A stretch of DNA of 64,000 bases from positions 50,710,358-50,774,357 of the forward strand of contig OZ024860.1 of NCBI GenBank assembly GCA_964017155.1, given 5' to 3'. Shown one piece after another: positions 24,297 through 39,500 of this stretch. Each line of letters opens with the position of its first letter. The first letter of the stretch is position 1. Source of the DNA: Oasisia sp. SBJ-2009. Lineage: Eukaryota; Annelida; Polychaeta; Sabellida; Siboglinidae. Below the pieces are notes generated by a model. That model did no database searches. It was not told the origin of the DNA and saw only the letters and a program-made list of their open reading frames with translations. The translations under genes were made by a program, and so were the position numbers.

Positions 24297-24442
24297 CTGC
24301 AGGAACAGAATGCAACCACACATGTGTCTACACAAATGTCTTATTTATCAGTCGCCACGTGTGTGCGTGCGTGCGTGCGTGTGTGTATCAGTGTGTGTGT
24401 CAGTGTGTGTGTGTGTGTATGTGTGTGTATGTGTGTGTGTGT

Positions 24443-24516
<74 letters not shown>

Positions 24517-27500
24517 ATTTGTGTGTGTAACCTGAAAACAAACATTGACACCCACAATATTGCGGTTGTAAACTATGCAAGACTTCTACTACCTCACAAC
24601 TGGATTACTAACACACCACCAAACACAAACGATAAGTCATGCTGGTTTTAAAATCCAAACATAAAAGATAACTTTACACGAGCTGGTTTGATACATTGAG
24701 TCTGCCAAAGCAAGTCATCCAAACATATCCAGGACTGTGTTTGTTTCCCCTGACTGCGTGCCACCCCCTGTGCCACCCCTGTGCCACCCCCTATGCCACC
24801 CCCTGTGCCACCCCCTGTGAACTCTTACTTGGTGTAGAACTTGACGCCATCCACAGTGTAGGCTTCGTCCCACCCAAATGGCAGAGCTGTTGGGAAACAA
24901 GCAATTGCAAGTGTTATCAGTATTTACACAGACAGATGTCAATCACTGAAGTTATCAGTTTCAAGTTAAGTTTCGACACAAATGTAGAATCTACAGCAGA
25001 ACTGTGTCTGCAGTCACTGCTGTTAGAATAATGAACAAACTTCATACATTGTATTCAATTGCTACCAGAGTGGTGGTTTAATGTTTTCTATCAGCATACA
25101 ACATTTGTAAACACACCACACAACATTTGTAAACACACCACACAACATTTGTAAACACACCACACAACATTTGTAAACACACCACACAACATTTGTAAAC
25201 ACACCACACAACATTTGTAAACACACCACACAACATTTGTAAACACACCACACAACATTTGTAAACACACCACACAACATTTGTAAACACACCACACAAC
25301 ATTTGTAAACACACCACACAACATTTGTAAACACACCACACAACATTTGTAAACACACCACACAACATTTGTAAACACACCACACAACATTTGTAAACAC
25401 ACCACACAACATTTGTAAACACACCACACAACATTTGTAAACACACCACACAACATTTGTAAACACACCATACAACATTTGTAAACACACCATACAACAT
25501 TTGTAAACACACCACACAACATTTGTAAACACACCACACAACATTTGTAAACACACCACACAACATTTGTAAACACACCACACAACATTTGTAAACACAC
25601 CATACAACATTTGTAAACACACCACACAACATTTGTAAACACACCATACAACATTTGTAAACACACCACACAACATTTGTAAACACACCATACAACATTT
25701 GTAAACACACCACACAACATTTGTAAACACACCACACAACATTTGTAAACACACCACACAACATTTGTAAACACACCATACAACATTTGTAAACACACCA
25801 CACAACATTTGTAAACACACCACACAACATTTGTAAACACACCATACAACATTTGTAAACACACCACACAACATTTGTAAACACACCACACAACGTTTGT
25901 AAACACACCACACAACGTTTGTAAACACACCACACAACGTTTGTAAACACACCACACAACGTTTGTAAACACACCACACAACATTTGTAAACACACCACA
26001 CAACATTTGTAAACACACCACACAACATTTGTAAACACACCATACAATATTTGTAAACACACCACACAACATTTGTAAACACACCACACAACATTTGTAA
26101 ACACACCACACAACATTTTCAAGTATAACTGTAAAAAGAAATGAGTTGATGGCAAGATCTTGGTGGCTTTGAAGTCAAGAGAAGTGAACAAGCTGAGTGA
26201 GACATGTTTAAATGTAGGTTCAAAGTTTACTCATAATTATAATGTGGCAATAATTATAGTTATCAAGAGATTCCCACATGTTGATATGTGTAGTTCAACT
26301 GGTGAATAGATTGGCATGGTGTGCATATTTAAAATTAAGTAAATTACATAATTTGTGCAGGGCACGTCAGCAGAATACGAGACAACCAATGGACATCGCG
26401 AAACAGCTCCTGGAAACGATGGAGAGGAAGATGGTGAGATGATGGAGAGATGAACTAGATGAGTCCTGGAAGCCTACCATTTGTGAGAGGATGTCATAAG
26501 ACAGACAGATGTGGACACAACAAGCTGAGTCCACTGCCCATCTATGGGACACAACGGCTGCACAATGATGACAACTTATGTAGAACCTGACTTGTCGGGA
26601 AAATGGACACAATTTGGTGCCCAAATATACAACAGGGTTGCCACTCATGGAAGCTTTCAAAATTCCCTGACTTTTCCCTGACTCAAAGTATCATTTTCCC
26701 TGAGCATGCTGGCTGAATACTCATGAAAATTTATGCGCGATGTACATATAATTAGCAATTAACTTACAAAATGTAATCAGTGTTCGCTGCCCACTCAGAT
26801 TGCCTAGTTCAATTCAATTATTACAACAGCCAACTGAAGAACGTATGGTATCCACATTTTTAACAGCATATGTTTGTGGTATCAACATTGTTTCACGGGA
26901 TCGTTACGCGTAATGAATTCGAGTTCGCGGCATCAAGGCGTTACGCGTATGACATGAGAAATAAAAATAAAAGGCAAAGTTCCATGACTTTCAAGGGATT
27001 TTCCTGTATTTCCCTGACTTTTCACAAAATCAAACATTTCCCTGACCCAGCACAAAATTCCCTGACTTTTCCCTGACCTTGAATTTCCCTGACTTTTCCC
27101 TGACCACTGGCAACCCTGTACACATGTTGACCTGTAAAGAGACTCACCGTCCACTTCAATGATGGACTTGACGGCCATGACGACTGTCTTGGCCTCTGTG
27201 GAGAGTGACTGGGGGGTGGGGCGTTTGTGTCGGCCCAAGTAGCCCGGGGGCTGGACACCTCGGGCGGACCGGCCCGGAGATGGCTCGGCCCTAAACACGG
27301 CAGAACATTGGAAATATTGTCCCCTGTTAAATTATAATTCTTGCATGATTTCTTTATATGTTTACTTGTTTTATTAGATTATTATTTTTTTTAATACACA
27401 GTGATGGATATTTGTGTGTGAACAGTCTTTGTGGGATAACTGCAGAATGGCTGAATACTTCTCCAAGAAGCCAAGATGGAGTTTGATTGAACAGGTCAGC

Positions 27501-30500
27501 CAGGGAGTAAAGTATAAATCATTTCGAGCAGTGCTGAGAACTGGAAACTGTGCTACACAAGAACTAACTTTTACTTCACTTCTCACATGTGTGTGTATAT
27601 GAAGGTAGAAACAGAAATATCACAATTCATAGATGCTGCCATTTGCCCTCTCAATATTATTCTATTTCATAAGCAAACTATAAAATTCAACATTAAGTCA
27701 GTACTTGTACATACACTTAGCTAGATCTCTTCATCATTTGTGACATGTTCTAACGATATAAGTCACATGTCACCAAACTTGATTTTGATAATTTGGTGAA
27801 ATAAAAGCAAAATAGCTTAATTTGAATTGACAACGTCTCAATCATGTCTTTATATGATGGCAAATTTCAAATGTGATTGTCTCAGTAAGAACCTTTCTAC
27901 TCCAGGCATGTTCAGTGTCGAATAACTTTGGCTGTGTGTGAGCTATGTCCTTGATTTTTACACAGTTGAAAAGCTTAATATATGTTCTTTCCAATGATGT
28001 CACCTCTGAGTTTGTTTACCTCACACATGTTTAGTGTTGAATACCTTTGGCCACGTATACGCTATGTCCATGATTTCTACACTGTTGGAAAGCATAATAT
28101 ATATTCTGTCCAGTGGTGTGACCAACTCAATTGTTTTTAACATGTGACTCATTTTGTTAGAACACATCACATTTATTTAACATTTGGACCAGACAAACGA
28201 CTCACGGAGTCTGTAGAGTCTCTCCAGTGCCTGACAACGTCTCATGGACCGTCTGGAAGAGACAGAAATATAAACACCATCAACCTCTGGCGGACATCTC
28301 ATCACCTGACACAAACAATCTGATTAAGATTTCTTGCCGGTACGATCGTATACTTAACCCCTTAATTCATTCGTTAACATTAAACTTTTTTATTTTACCT
28401 GATCTTTTTAAACTGGTTTGAAATTATCTTTGTGCAGTAATTGAAGCTTGGTTGAATGCTTCCCACAGATGTTTAGATGGTGTTTAATATAAAACGTTCC
28501 CCTGAGGCTAGAGAGTAACCTTTTGAGCAGTCCCATGAACAGTGCATTACATTACTCAAGAATTTACCTTGAACACATCTCACTTTATCTTGCCTTATCT
28601 GGTATATATGACCACAACAGCAAATAAGATCATGTTTTACTTCGATACATGGCATGTCATCAAATGTCTACATTTGATTAACTTTTAGTCCCTCTAGTTC
28701 AGCTCTTAAACATATGTAGTTATATGTATTTATATATATTTTCACTTTATTTTATATCTAAGTTACGTATTATATTTTAGTCTTAGTCAACTTTGGATTT
28801 TTGTGTATAAATAAAGTTATCATTATGATAATTTCTTGATTGTTATTTAAAGACAACCTGACCTCAGTCCTCAGTCCTCAGTCCTCACCTCTCACCCACC
28901 AAACTTACCTCGGCGAACCTCATGAGTTTCTCCGTGGCGACCTCAAACGTCTTCTTGCTCGCCTCAGCCTTCCTCAGCTCACACGCCAGCACGGCCAGAC
29001 GCTTCCTCACCGCGGGACTCTCCTGTGTCCAGTGGGGAGGGTTAATGGCAAGGAGAGGGTTAATAGGGTGAAGCACAGTACAAAGTGGCCAAACGCAGAA
29101 CCAACAAACAGCAGCATCAGTTACCATCTTTATGGTTCCATCTTACACGTGTTCACAGCACTGTGTCATGTGACCAGTGTACTGTGTCATGTGACCAGTG
29201 TACTGTGTCATGTGACCAGTGTACTGTGTCATGTGACCATACTTCGCTGCATGTAAAGCGCCCTGAATAGTTTTTAAGCTAGATTTGGCGCTATATAAGT
29301 TTATTTTATTATTTATTATTATTATGTATCACATCAAGACGTAGACCCTGAGTTATAACTGTTTGTATTTATACACTGCGCATTTTGGACACCCTAAATA
29401 TCTACTAACATTATTATGTATGTACTGCTTGTTTTGGACACCTACTGTTTTTACCAGCCATATATATACACAAATATATATAAAATTATATATGGCATAT
29501 ATATAATATTAATTATGTAGTTCTTGCTGAAAGGCCAATATAAATGGGTCACATCCAGTCACAAAACCACACCTTAACTGCCACTGACTAGTACAGTTAT
29601 ATGCATGTTTGTATTGGGCTGTTTGTGCACACATACATGCGAGAGTGTATGTGCACATATATGTATGCGTGTGTGTAATGTGTATACATGCACACATTCA
29701 AATCTACCAGGACATTTCTAGACTGGAAAAAATACATTCTACACAAAGAACAACTGACCGACTGACACTGACCGACTGACACTGACCGACTGACACTGAC
29801 CGACTGACACTGACCCACTGACCGACACTGACCCACTGACACTGACCGACTGACACTGACCAACTGACACTGACCCACTGACACTGACACTGAACGACTG
29901 ACACTGACCCACTGACACTGAACTACTGACACTGACCCACTGACACTGACCCACTGACACTGACCCACTGACACTGACCGACTGACACTGACCGACCGAC
30001 TGACACTGACCGACTGACACTGACCGACTGACACTGACCGACTGATACTGATCCACTGACCGACTGACACTGACCGACTGACACTGACCGACTGACACTG
30101 ACCGAATGACACTACCGACTGACACTGAACGACTGACACTGACCGACTGACACTGAATGACTGACACTGACCCACTGACACTGACCCACTGACCCTGACC
30201 CTCTGACACTGACCGACTGACACTGACTGACTGACACTGACCCACTGACACTGACCGACTGACACTGACCGACTGACACTGACCCACTGACACTGACCGA
30301 CTGACACTGACCGACTGACACTGACCCACTGACACTGACCGACTGACACTGACCCACTGACACTGACCCACTGACACTGACCCTGACCGACTGACACTGA
30401 CCAACTGACACTGACCCACTGACACTGACACTGAACGACTGACACTGACCCACTGACACTGAACTACTGACACTGACCCACTGACACTGACCCACTGACA

Positions 30501-33500
30501 CTGACCCACTGACACTGACCCACTGACACTGACCGACCGACTGACACTGACCGACTGACACTGACCGACTGACACTGACCGACTGATACTGATCCACTGA
30601 CCGACTGACATTGACCGACTGACACTGACCGACTGACACTGACCGAATGACACTACCGACTGACACTGAACGACTGACACTGACCGACTGACACTGAATG
30701 ACTGACACTGACCCACTGACACTGACCCACTGACCCTGACCCTCTGACACTGACCGACTGACACTGACTGACTGACACTGACCCACTGACACTGACCGAC
30801 TGACACTGACCGACTGACACTGACCGACTGACACTGACCGACTGACACTGACCGACTGACACTGACCCACTGACACTGACCGACTGACACTGACCCACTG
30901 ACACTGACCCACTGACACTGACCCACTGACACTGACCCGACACTGACACTGATGCTAGCTGTAAGACTGACATAATCTTGACCACAACTGACCAGCTGAG
31001 ATTCGAGCTGGAGGCGGAGCTGACTGAGCTCCACCTCCAGAGCGTGGACCACCTCCTCGTAGTCCTGCTCCATGCTCCGGGCCTCCTGCTGCGCCTGCTC
31101 CGCCAGCTGGAGCTTGCTCTGGAGCGACCGACTCGTGTGCAGCGCCCCCTGGGTCTCCTACGACACACCAAACAACGCTGTCAACACAGAACACAAGACG
31201 TCTGTTTGTAAACTGATACTGCCAACTATTTATCACCCACACAGACAGTTATAAATAATTGGTGTATTTATCTTTGCATTAGTTTTAATATCTACTCAGT
31301 GTAGTTTCACAATACTTTATTTAAAGTACAAAAACTAGGATTTTGTCTTATTAACATTTATTCTGCAAGTCATAATTTACATATCATTGTTTAGCTCTTT
31401 TATGTAAGATTATATATATATTTTTTTGTATACATCTGTACACACCCGTGAACAGGGCATTAGCTGTGGATTTGATCGTATTTAAATAATGTTATTATTA
31501 TTTTTTAACACAGGGATGTCATATCACTGAGCTACTGCTGTCATATCATACCACATCTAGTTTGGCATTACAACTTATGTCACAGTTATCCTCATGTCAC
31601 TATTATCTGAGTTCTCACTTACTCTGCGGACTCGAAGCAGTTCCTCCTCCGCAAAGTTACACGCCTTCTCCTTCTCCCTCAGCAACAACTACAAGTAAAT
31701 GATGCAAGTAGATGACGCAAGTAGACATTGCAAGTATAACACACAAGTACATATCACAAACACACTGTGAGAATGAACCAGACAAACCAACACTCTCCCT
31801 TGTTGTCTCTGGTCTACGGGAATGGAACAGTTGGCGACTGTAGGACTCTGTACAGTTGGTGGCTGGATTCAAAGGTTGCAGTTGAATGTGTTAACATAAT
31901 GTTAACCCTTTACATTTCAAGAAGTTTTCACAAAAAGGCTTTCTGGTTCACCATAGTGTTTGAACACATTCAGTGAGATTTATTGTGTAGTGTTGTATCG
32001 TCTAAGACCAGCTGGTTACATGTCTGTAAACAAACACAGCAATGTGAGACATTTAAATGTAAATGCAAGAATCTTTTATTTAAGAAATATCTGGTTGTGG
32101 ACTGTCTCTCTTAACTATATTATGTGTAAAGATGTTTACTTTGAATATGAATTTGTAATCATTATTTAAAAATGTGTCGGGTAAAATGACACAAGTCATT
32201 GACTTCAAATTTACTCCTTTCAAACATTGTAGATTGTAGAATTGTAGTTAAATTTGTATGTTTGTATTATGTCTTATTGTTGTTAATATTTTGAGTACAA
32301 TGTTCTGAATAAACTTTCATATCAAGAGATCAACACTTTGTACACATAACCTGCTAACAGTCATGTAAAACACTGGTTGCCATAGCGACATGGTCTCTTA
32401 CCCTCAGTCTCTCTGTCTCCAGTCTCAGGGCGTCTCTCTCCTGTCTCACCCTCTCCAGCTCAGTGAGAGGCTCCTGTCAACATTCCACCCCAGGCACTCA
32501 CTCCTCTCTCGGGTCATGTCAACATTCCACCCCAGGCACTCACTCCTCTCTCGGGTCATGTCAACATTCCACCCCAGACACTCACTCCTCTCTCGGGTCA
32601 TGTCAACATTCCACCCCAGGCACTCACTCCTCTCTCGGGTCATGTCAACATTCCACCCCAGACACTCACTCATCTCTCGGGTCATGTCAACATTCCACCC
32701 CAGGCACTCACTCCTCTCTCGGGTCATGTCAACATTCCACCCCAGACACTCACTCCTCTCTCGGGTCATGTCAACATTCCACCCCAGGCACTCACTCCTC
32801 TCTCGGGTCATGTCAACATTCCACCCCAGACACTCACTCCTCTCTCGGGTCATGTCAACATTCCACCCCAGGCACTCACTCCTCTCTCGGGTCATGTCAA
32901 CATTCCACCCCAGACACTCACTCCTCTCTCGGGTCATGTCAACATTCCACCCCAGGCACTCACTCCTCTCTCGGGTCATGTCAACATTCCACCCCAGACA
33001 CTCACTCCTCTCTCGGGTCATGTCAACATTCCACCCCAGACACTCACTCCTCTCTCGGGTCATGTCAACATTCCACCCCAGGCACTCACTCCTCTCTCGG
33101 GTCATGTCAACATTCCACCCCAGGCACTCACTCCTCTCTCGGGTCATGTCAACATTCCACCCCAGACACTCACTCCTCTCTCGGGTCATGTCAACATTCC
33201 ACCCCAGGCACTCACTCCTCTCTCGGGTCATGTCAACATTCCACCCCAGACACTCACTCCTCTCTCGGGTCATGTCAACATTCCACCCCAGACACTCACT
33301 CCTCTCTCGGGTCATGTCAACATTCCACCCCAGACACTCACTCCTCTCTCGGGTCATGTCAACATTCCACCCCAGACACTCACTCCTCTCTCGGGTCATG
33401 TCAACATTCGACCCCAGACACTCACTCCTCTCTCGGGTCATGTCAACATTCCACCCCAGGCACTCACTCCTCTCTCGGGTCATGTCAACATTCCACCCCA

Positions 33501-36500
33501 GGCACTCACTCCTCTCTCAGGTCATGTCAACATTCCACCCCATGCACTCACTCCTCTCTCAGGTCATGTCAACATTCCACCCCAGACACTCACTCCTCTC
33601 TCGGGTCATGTTTTACGCCAAGATGTGTTTGCACAATTTATAATAAATGTACTTAATATGAGAACAAATATGTGCTGTCTGCTGTGTGCATTTAAAAACC
33701 CTAAGACAGCATTTTCAGTTTGAAAGTTGCACCCACAAATAGTTTAATAGTAAACAAAATGTCCATTTAAAATTAAATTAAAACAGTGCCACTGGCAATT
33801 GTAATTCTCTTAGGCAGACAAACGTCATAGTAATAAATACATTCACAGGCTGGTACTGGAGCCGTATCTTTCAGTTTCTTAGTGTATGTTATATATGTTT
33901 TCTAGTCTAATGATAACAATGGTGCAATATCTTTCTGTTTTTGTGTATATCAAGTTTTCTAGTTTACGGTCACGTTAAGGATAGTGGTTTTTACTAATTT
34001 AGGTGACCTTCCTATGGTGTATTACAACCTGCGACAGGTTCAAAGCAAAGACGTTGTGTCTACCTGGCAGGGGACTGCATCGACCATGTCGTGGCCGAGT
34101 GACTCGTACATGACAGCCGGTGACAGGTGACAGTCCTGGAGCTCAATCTTGAAGAGTTCCCGCGCCACAGACACAAACTCTACAGACAGAACACAGCATT
34201 GCCACAGACACAAACTGTACAGACACAACACAGCATTGCCACAGACACAAACTCTACAGACAGAACACAGCATTGCCACAGACACACTCTACAGACAGAA
34301 CACAGCATTGCCACAGACACACTCTACAGACAGAACACAGCATTGCCACAGACACACTCTACAGACAGAACACAGCATTGCCACAGACACAAACTCTACA
34401 GACAGAACACAGCATTGCCACAGACACAAACTCTACAGACAGAACACAGCATTGCCACAGACACAAACTCTACAGACACAACACAGCATTGCCACAGACA
34501 CACACTCTACAGACACAACACAGCACTGTTACTAGTGTGACATGTTGGACTGGGCCTAGTAACTTTGTGTGTGTTTGTGTGTGTGCGTGCATGTGTGTGT
34601 ATGTATATCAGAGTGTGTGTGAGTGTATGTGTGTGAGTGTATGTGTGTGAGTGTGTGCGTGTGTGCGTGCGTGTGTGTGGGTGTACGTGTGTATGAGTGT
34701 GTGTATGTGTGTGAGTGTGTGTGAGTGTGTGTGAGTGTGTATGTGTGTGTGTGCATGCTTGTATGCATGCATTTGTATCATGTACATGTGTGTGACCGAG
34801 CATTTATGTGTCTGGTGAGAGGGTGGAGAGACGTACTAGACGACAGGACAGGAACCACCTGGCAGTGGATAGCGCAATACATGCAGATGTGGAGGCAGAA
34901 TGCTGAGGCCTTCCCCAACCACAGGACACTGGGTGCACAATGATGACAGGTCTATGTATTTACGTGTATGTGCGTGCGTGCGTGCGTGCGTGCATGCGTG
35001 TGTGCACATCACACAAACTTGCCCAATACTATCAGACTCAACCCGCTATGTACTGTGTATCTCTGTTGGTTCCCCAAAGAGAAGCTGCTAACATGACTGC
35101 TCCAGGAAGACAGTGACTAGTTGAAGACGTTGTGTGTGAGACAAGTGTTGTAGACCCACCTCCGTAGGTGATGCTGCCGTCCCGGCCTATGGGCAGTCTC
35201 CTCCGTAGCTCCGCCTGTTGCTCCAACGTTGGCTCCAGACCGAGGTAACCTAGAGCCTGCAGCAGATCACGGGGACTCAGTTATTTTTAACATACCTAAA
35301 AAGATATAAATAAGATATACATATATATACATTTCCCCCACATGTACAGTTTCTGAACAGTGGACGACTTTTCCACTTAAAACAGTACACAACTTTTGGG
35401 CGAGTCACTATGTGTGGGAAATACATTGTAATGCATATCTGTTGGGAAGACACAAATGTTTAGGGGTCGTCTCATACGGTGTGTGCACACACAGGGAGGT
35501 AGCATAAGGGGTGATCTCACATCGTGTGGTCTTGTGAGGGATTGTCACATATGTGGAACCTGTCACAGCACAAAGTATAAAGTCATGTAATAATGAAACT
35601 AACTTGCATTGTGCATTTTTAATCTGCTGGGGTCATGATTGCCTGCATTTTATTGTTTTTTTTTATTGTTTACCAACTAAACCATACCTGGCAAGACGAG
35701 ACCGTGAGGTGTGTGATTGATGGGTCGAGGGGCCGAAATACAAACGCTTTTTATGGACAAACACTAAACTAGACTCACCATTTCTAATTTCTCCATTTTT
35801 AACTTGACGTTAGGATCAAGAGCCAATTTCTCCGCTGATGGATTTCCTGGAATTCCGGAAAGATCTTGTGACGCGAACATCGGTGACATCTGCGATGATC
35901 TCACACTGCCCTCTGGTGAGCTCGCCCCATTCCTTCCATCTGGGCAGTCTGTGGCGGAGAGTAGACAGAAACAATATAAGTGACCTACTTAGTCAATCAA
36001 ACACATGAAACGTGAGTCTTAAAACACAGTTCATCAGAACAAGATGCTTTGGGTTTGAAAAAGTAGATGCGAAATCATATATTTAGTCTGCCTGATTTTT
36101 TCATTTCATTGACCATGTTACCATGTACTGGACAGGCATCAATTCCAGCATAAAAACTTCATTGTTGAGTTGAATAATTTATATACTACATAGTGTGATG
36201 TTTACTCGGCAAACTGTTCAACCTTCTTAACAAGCTGTTAGCATACTTATATGTTTTATTTTAGATTCAAACAAAATTCTCAGAATTAACCATTAAATAT
36301 GCAGACATCTTACAAAATTATGGATTCGTAAATAATATAAACTTCAGCAATCTTATTTGACCTCAAAATAACAATGAGACAATGCTCACATAGTATAAAT
36401 ATAAAATTAGCTCTATGTCAATTTTTTTTTTATAAATCAAACGTTTAGCTGGATGAAAATGAAATTAATACGTGACTAATATTTAAAAAATGAAAAATTG

Positions 36501-39500
36501 CAATTTACAACATCACTGAAGAAGTATATAAATCACCAGTCGTGTTTACCGTTGGCTGCCTGGGGGGTGGAGGTCATGGCTGGCACTGACAGGTGGTTCT
36601 TCCGCAATGCTGACATTTGCGGCCCACGATAGCAAGCAGGCACAGTGCTGCCCTCTGGGTCTGAGTCACATGACGATTCTCCAGTGCACTGTGATAATAT
36701 ATATTATGTGATATATTTAACAAAATAATGGGTGAACAGATCTGAATACTATAATATAGTTTTTCAGAATATGTAAATTTAAAAGATCTTATTAAGAAAT
36801 AATGTTGGTAACAACTTCTCATTCACAGTGTGCACACAAGTACTTGCGAATAATGTTAACATGTTTATTTGAAACAATATTACAACTGCGATAATGGTAC
36901 TGGCAAATCGAAGCATTATTAAACATAACCTACAAATTATTACTTTACAAAATATGATTAACAATCTATACTTATGTGTAATTCTCCCAAAAATAATCAC
37001 GATTAATTAAATCCATGTGTTGAAGACAGTCCTACACACCATATGACAGGCCATATATGTTGGTCCAGTACACATGTCCCGCAATCCCTATAATTATTAT
37101 ATGTGTAAAAGTAATCACTACATCTTTGTAAGAATAATCCCTATATGTGTGGACGTAATCCCTATATCTGTGTAGAAATATGGCAAAATTAAATCTCAAA
37201 TCCATTAAAAAACAACTTAAGGTGTGGAACAGAAAATAACTTTGATGCTAGTCAGATTCCAAACAAAACTTAGTGGGTTGTACTCAATCATTTAAAATAA
37301 AAACCTATGTAAGTTATCTTGTAATTAACCTGTATAAACTGTTATATACATTTATCTGTGATTTCCAGTCGAAATAATGATGATAAGAACGTTGTATGTT
37401 GCTAAAGAGTGCCCTGACACTGACCCTGGAGTGTCTGGCCTGGAAGAGGGGTGAGGGTGAACACGAGGGGGCGTCTTGTCCTCCTGTGTCACCGGGGACA
37501 CAGCCCCACCCATTCACACTACCTGCAAAATGCAAACAGAAATATCTCAGGTGAATATTCCTCAGAGAGCTGGAGAAATACTCCTCAATTTGGAACACAC
37601 AATTATTAACTTTTAGAATTAATTTAATATTGATATTTCAATAATTATTTTATTATTAAATAAATAATCTATTTATTTATCTAATTTATTTTACTTTTAC
37701 ATATAATGTGTATTATATTGACCTCCACTGTATATATTCGTGTACTGGAATAATTGTCTAATAATTGTATAGTGTATTATTAAACATTTACATTATATTT
37801 ACAATGACAACAGTGTGTCCAATTAATGCTGAGTTTGTTGACTGTGTCAAGTTAACATAAATATATTTTACTTACTAAATCGTCATGGTCTCTTGTAGAA
37901 TGGCACACGTTTTACTTAATAATAACAACAATCTAACTAATTACACAAACAGCACACAAACTTATATCACCCTAAATGACACTGCATTGAGACACCCTCT
38001 CACTCACCCTGACAGGAGAGGGTGATAGGACCCCCTCTCACTCACCCTGACAGGAGGGGTGCTGGGACTCCCTCTCACTCATCCTGACAGGAGGGGGTGC
38101 TGGGACCCCCTCTCACTCACCCTGACAGGAAGGGGTGCTGGGACCCCCTCTCACTCACCCTGACAGGAAGGGGTGTGGGACCCCCTCACTCACCCTGACA
38201 GGAAGGGGTGCTGGGACCCCCCTCTCACTCACCCTGACAGGAGGGGGTGCTGGAACCCCCTCTCACTCACCCTGACAGGAAGGGGTGTGGGACCCCCTCT
38301 CACTCACCCTGACAGGAAGGGGTGCTGGGACCCCCCTCTCACTCACCCTGACAGGAGGGGGTGCTGGGACCCCCTCTCACTCACCCTGACAGGAGGGGGT
38401 GCTGGGACCCCCTCTCACTCACCCTGACAGGAGGGGGTGATAGGACCCCCTCTCACTCACCCTGACAGGAGGGGTGCTGGGACCCCCTCTCACTCACCCT
38501 GACAGGAGGGGGTGACAGGACCCCCTCTCACTCACCCTGACAGGAGGGGGTGATAGGACCCCCTCTCACTCACCCTGACAGGAGGGGGTGATAGGACCCC
38601 CTCTCACTCACCCTGACAGGAGGGGGTGATAGGACCCCCTCTCACTCACCCTGACAGGAGGGGGTGATAGGACCCCCTCTCACTCACCCTGACAGGAGGG
38701 GGTGATAGGACCCCCTCTCACTCACCCTGACAGGAGGGGGTGCTGGCGCGGGAGGACTCACTGGTCCGGTCACACACGGAGCTGGTGCTGGAGTAACTGA
38801 AGGTGTTGAGCAGCTCCTGGTACTCGTCCCTGCAACACAAGTAGAAATAACAACCTTTTAAGCATCAGCCAATCAGCAGGAAACACGTGAACTCACTGTG
38901 ACCTTTCATTAAAAAACAAAAAGTGAAAAGTCAACACATGGTCCTGGTAAACATGGAACATAAGTTGTACTCTTTTGTCAGATGAAATACATATAATTCC
39001 ACAGGGTTTATGCCATTCCATTTATATATGTTTCTACCATAAGGATGACTATCAGTTTGTACTCTTGTACATTTCATTACTTTAAGTTTATAAACTTGAT
39101 CCTGCATAAAGACCTGGTTATCCTTTGTACTGCCAACACAACTGGTTATTGTCTGACTGTTTTGTTTACTTTTTCAGGGAAAAACGTTCTAGCAAGTGTG
39201 AATGATACTTTGACAGTATTAAACATCAGCATATGTATTATAATCTTATACACTAACTAATAAAAAGCGAGTACATGGCTGCTTCCCTGGGCTGTAGACA
39301 TATATAGCTGAGATCTGCACAGACTCTACTTACAGTGACCTGACCAGACTCTACTTACAGTGACCTGACCAGACTCTACTTACAGTGACCTGACCAGACT
39401 CTACTTACAGTGACCTGTCCAGACTCTACTTACAGTGACCTGTCCAGACTCTACTTACAGTGACCTGACCAGACGTAGACCCCAGACTCTACTTACAGTG

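Noticed and set aside
24133..24651. Plus-strand ORF of 172 codons
   Set aside because: Antisense to STXBP4 exon 19 and extended through a GT microsatellite.
25062..26191. Three overlapping minus-strand open frames of 343-366 codons
   Set aside because: They are the three phases of a 22-bp satellite without stops. No domain, and all frames are equally open.
29597..31073. Serine/valine/glutamine repeat protein up to 444 codons
   Set aside because: 14-bp satellite read-through fused to the genuine exon 14 of STXBP4. The splice donor at 30992 ends the coding part.
32390..33656. Open frames of 345-417 codons on both strands
   Set aside because: Produced by a stop-free 42-bp unit. Only the 72-nt exon 12 at the left edge is real, on the minus strand.
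37988..38745. CRISPR-like array
   Set aside because: There are no unique spacers. Units are contiguous near-identical satellite copies in a eukaryotic intron.
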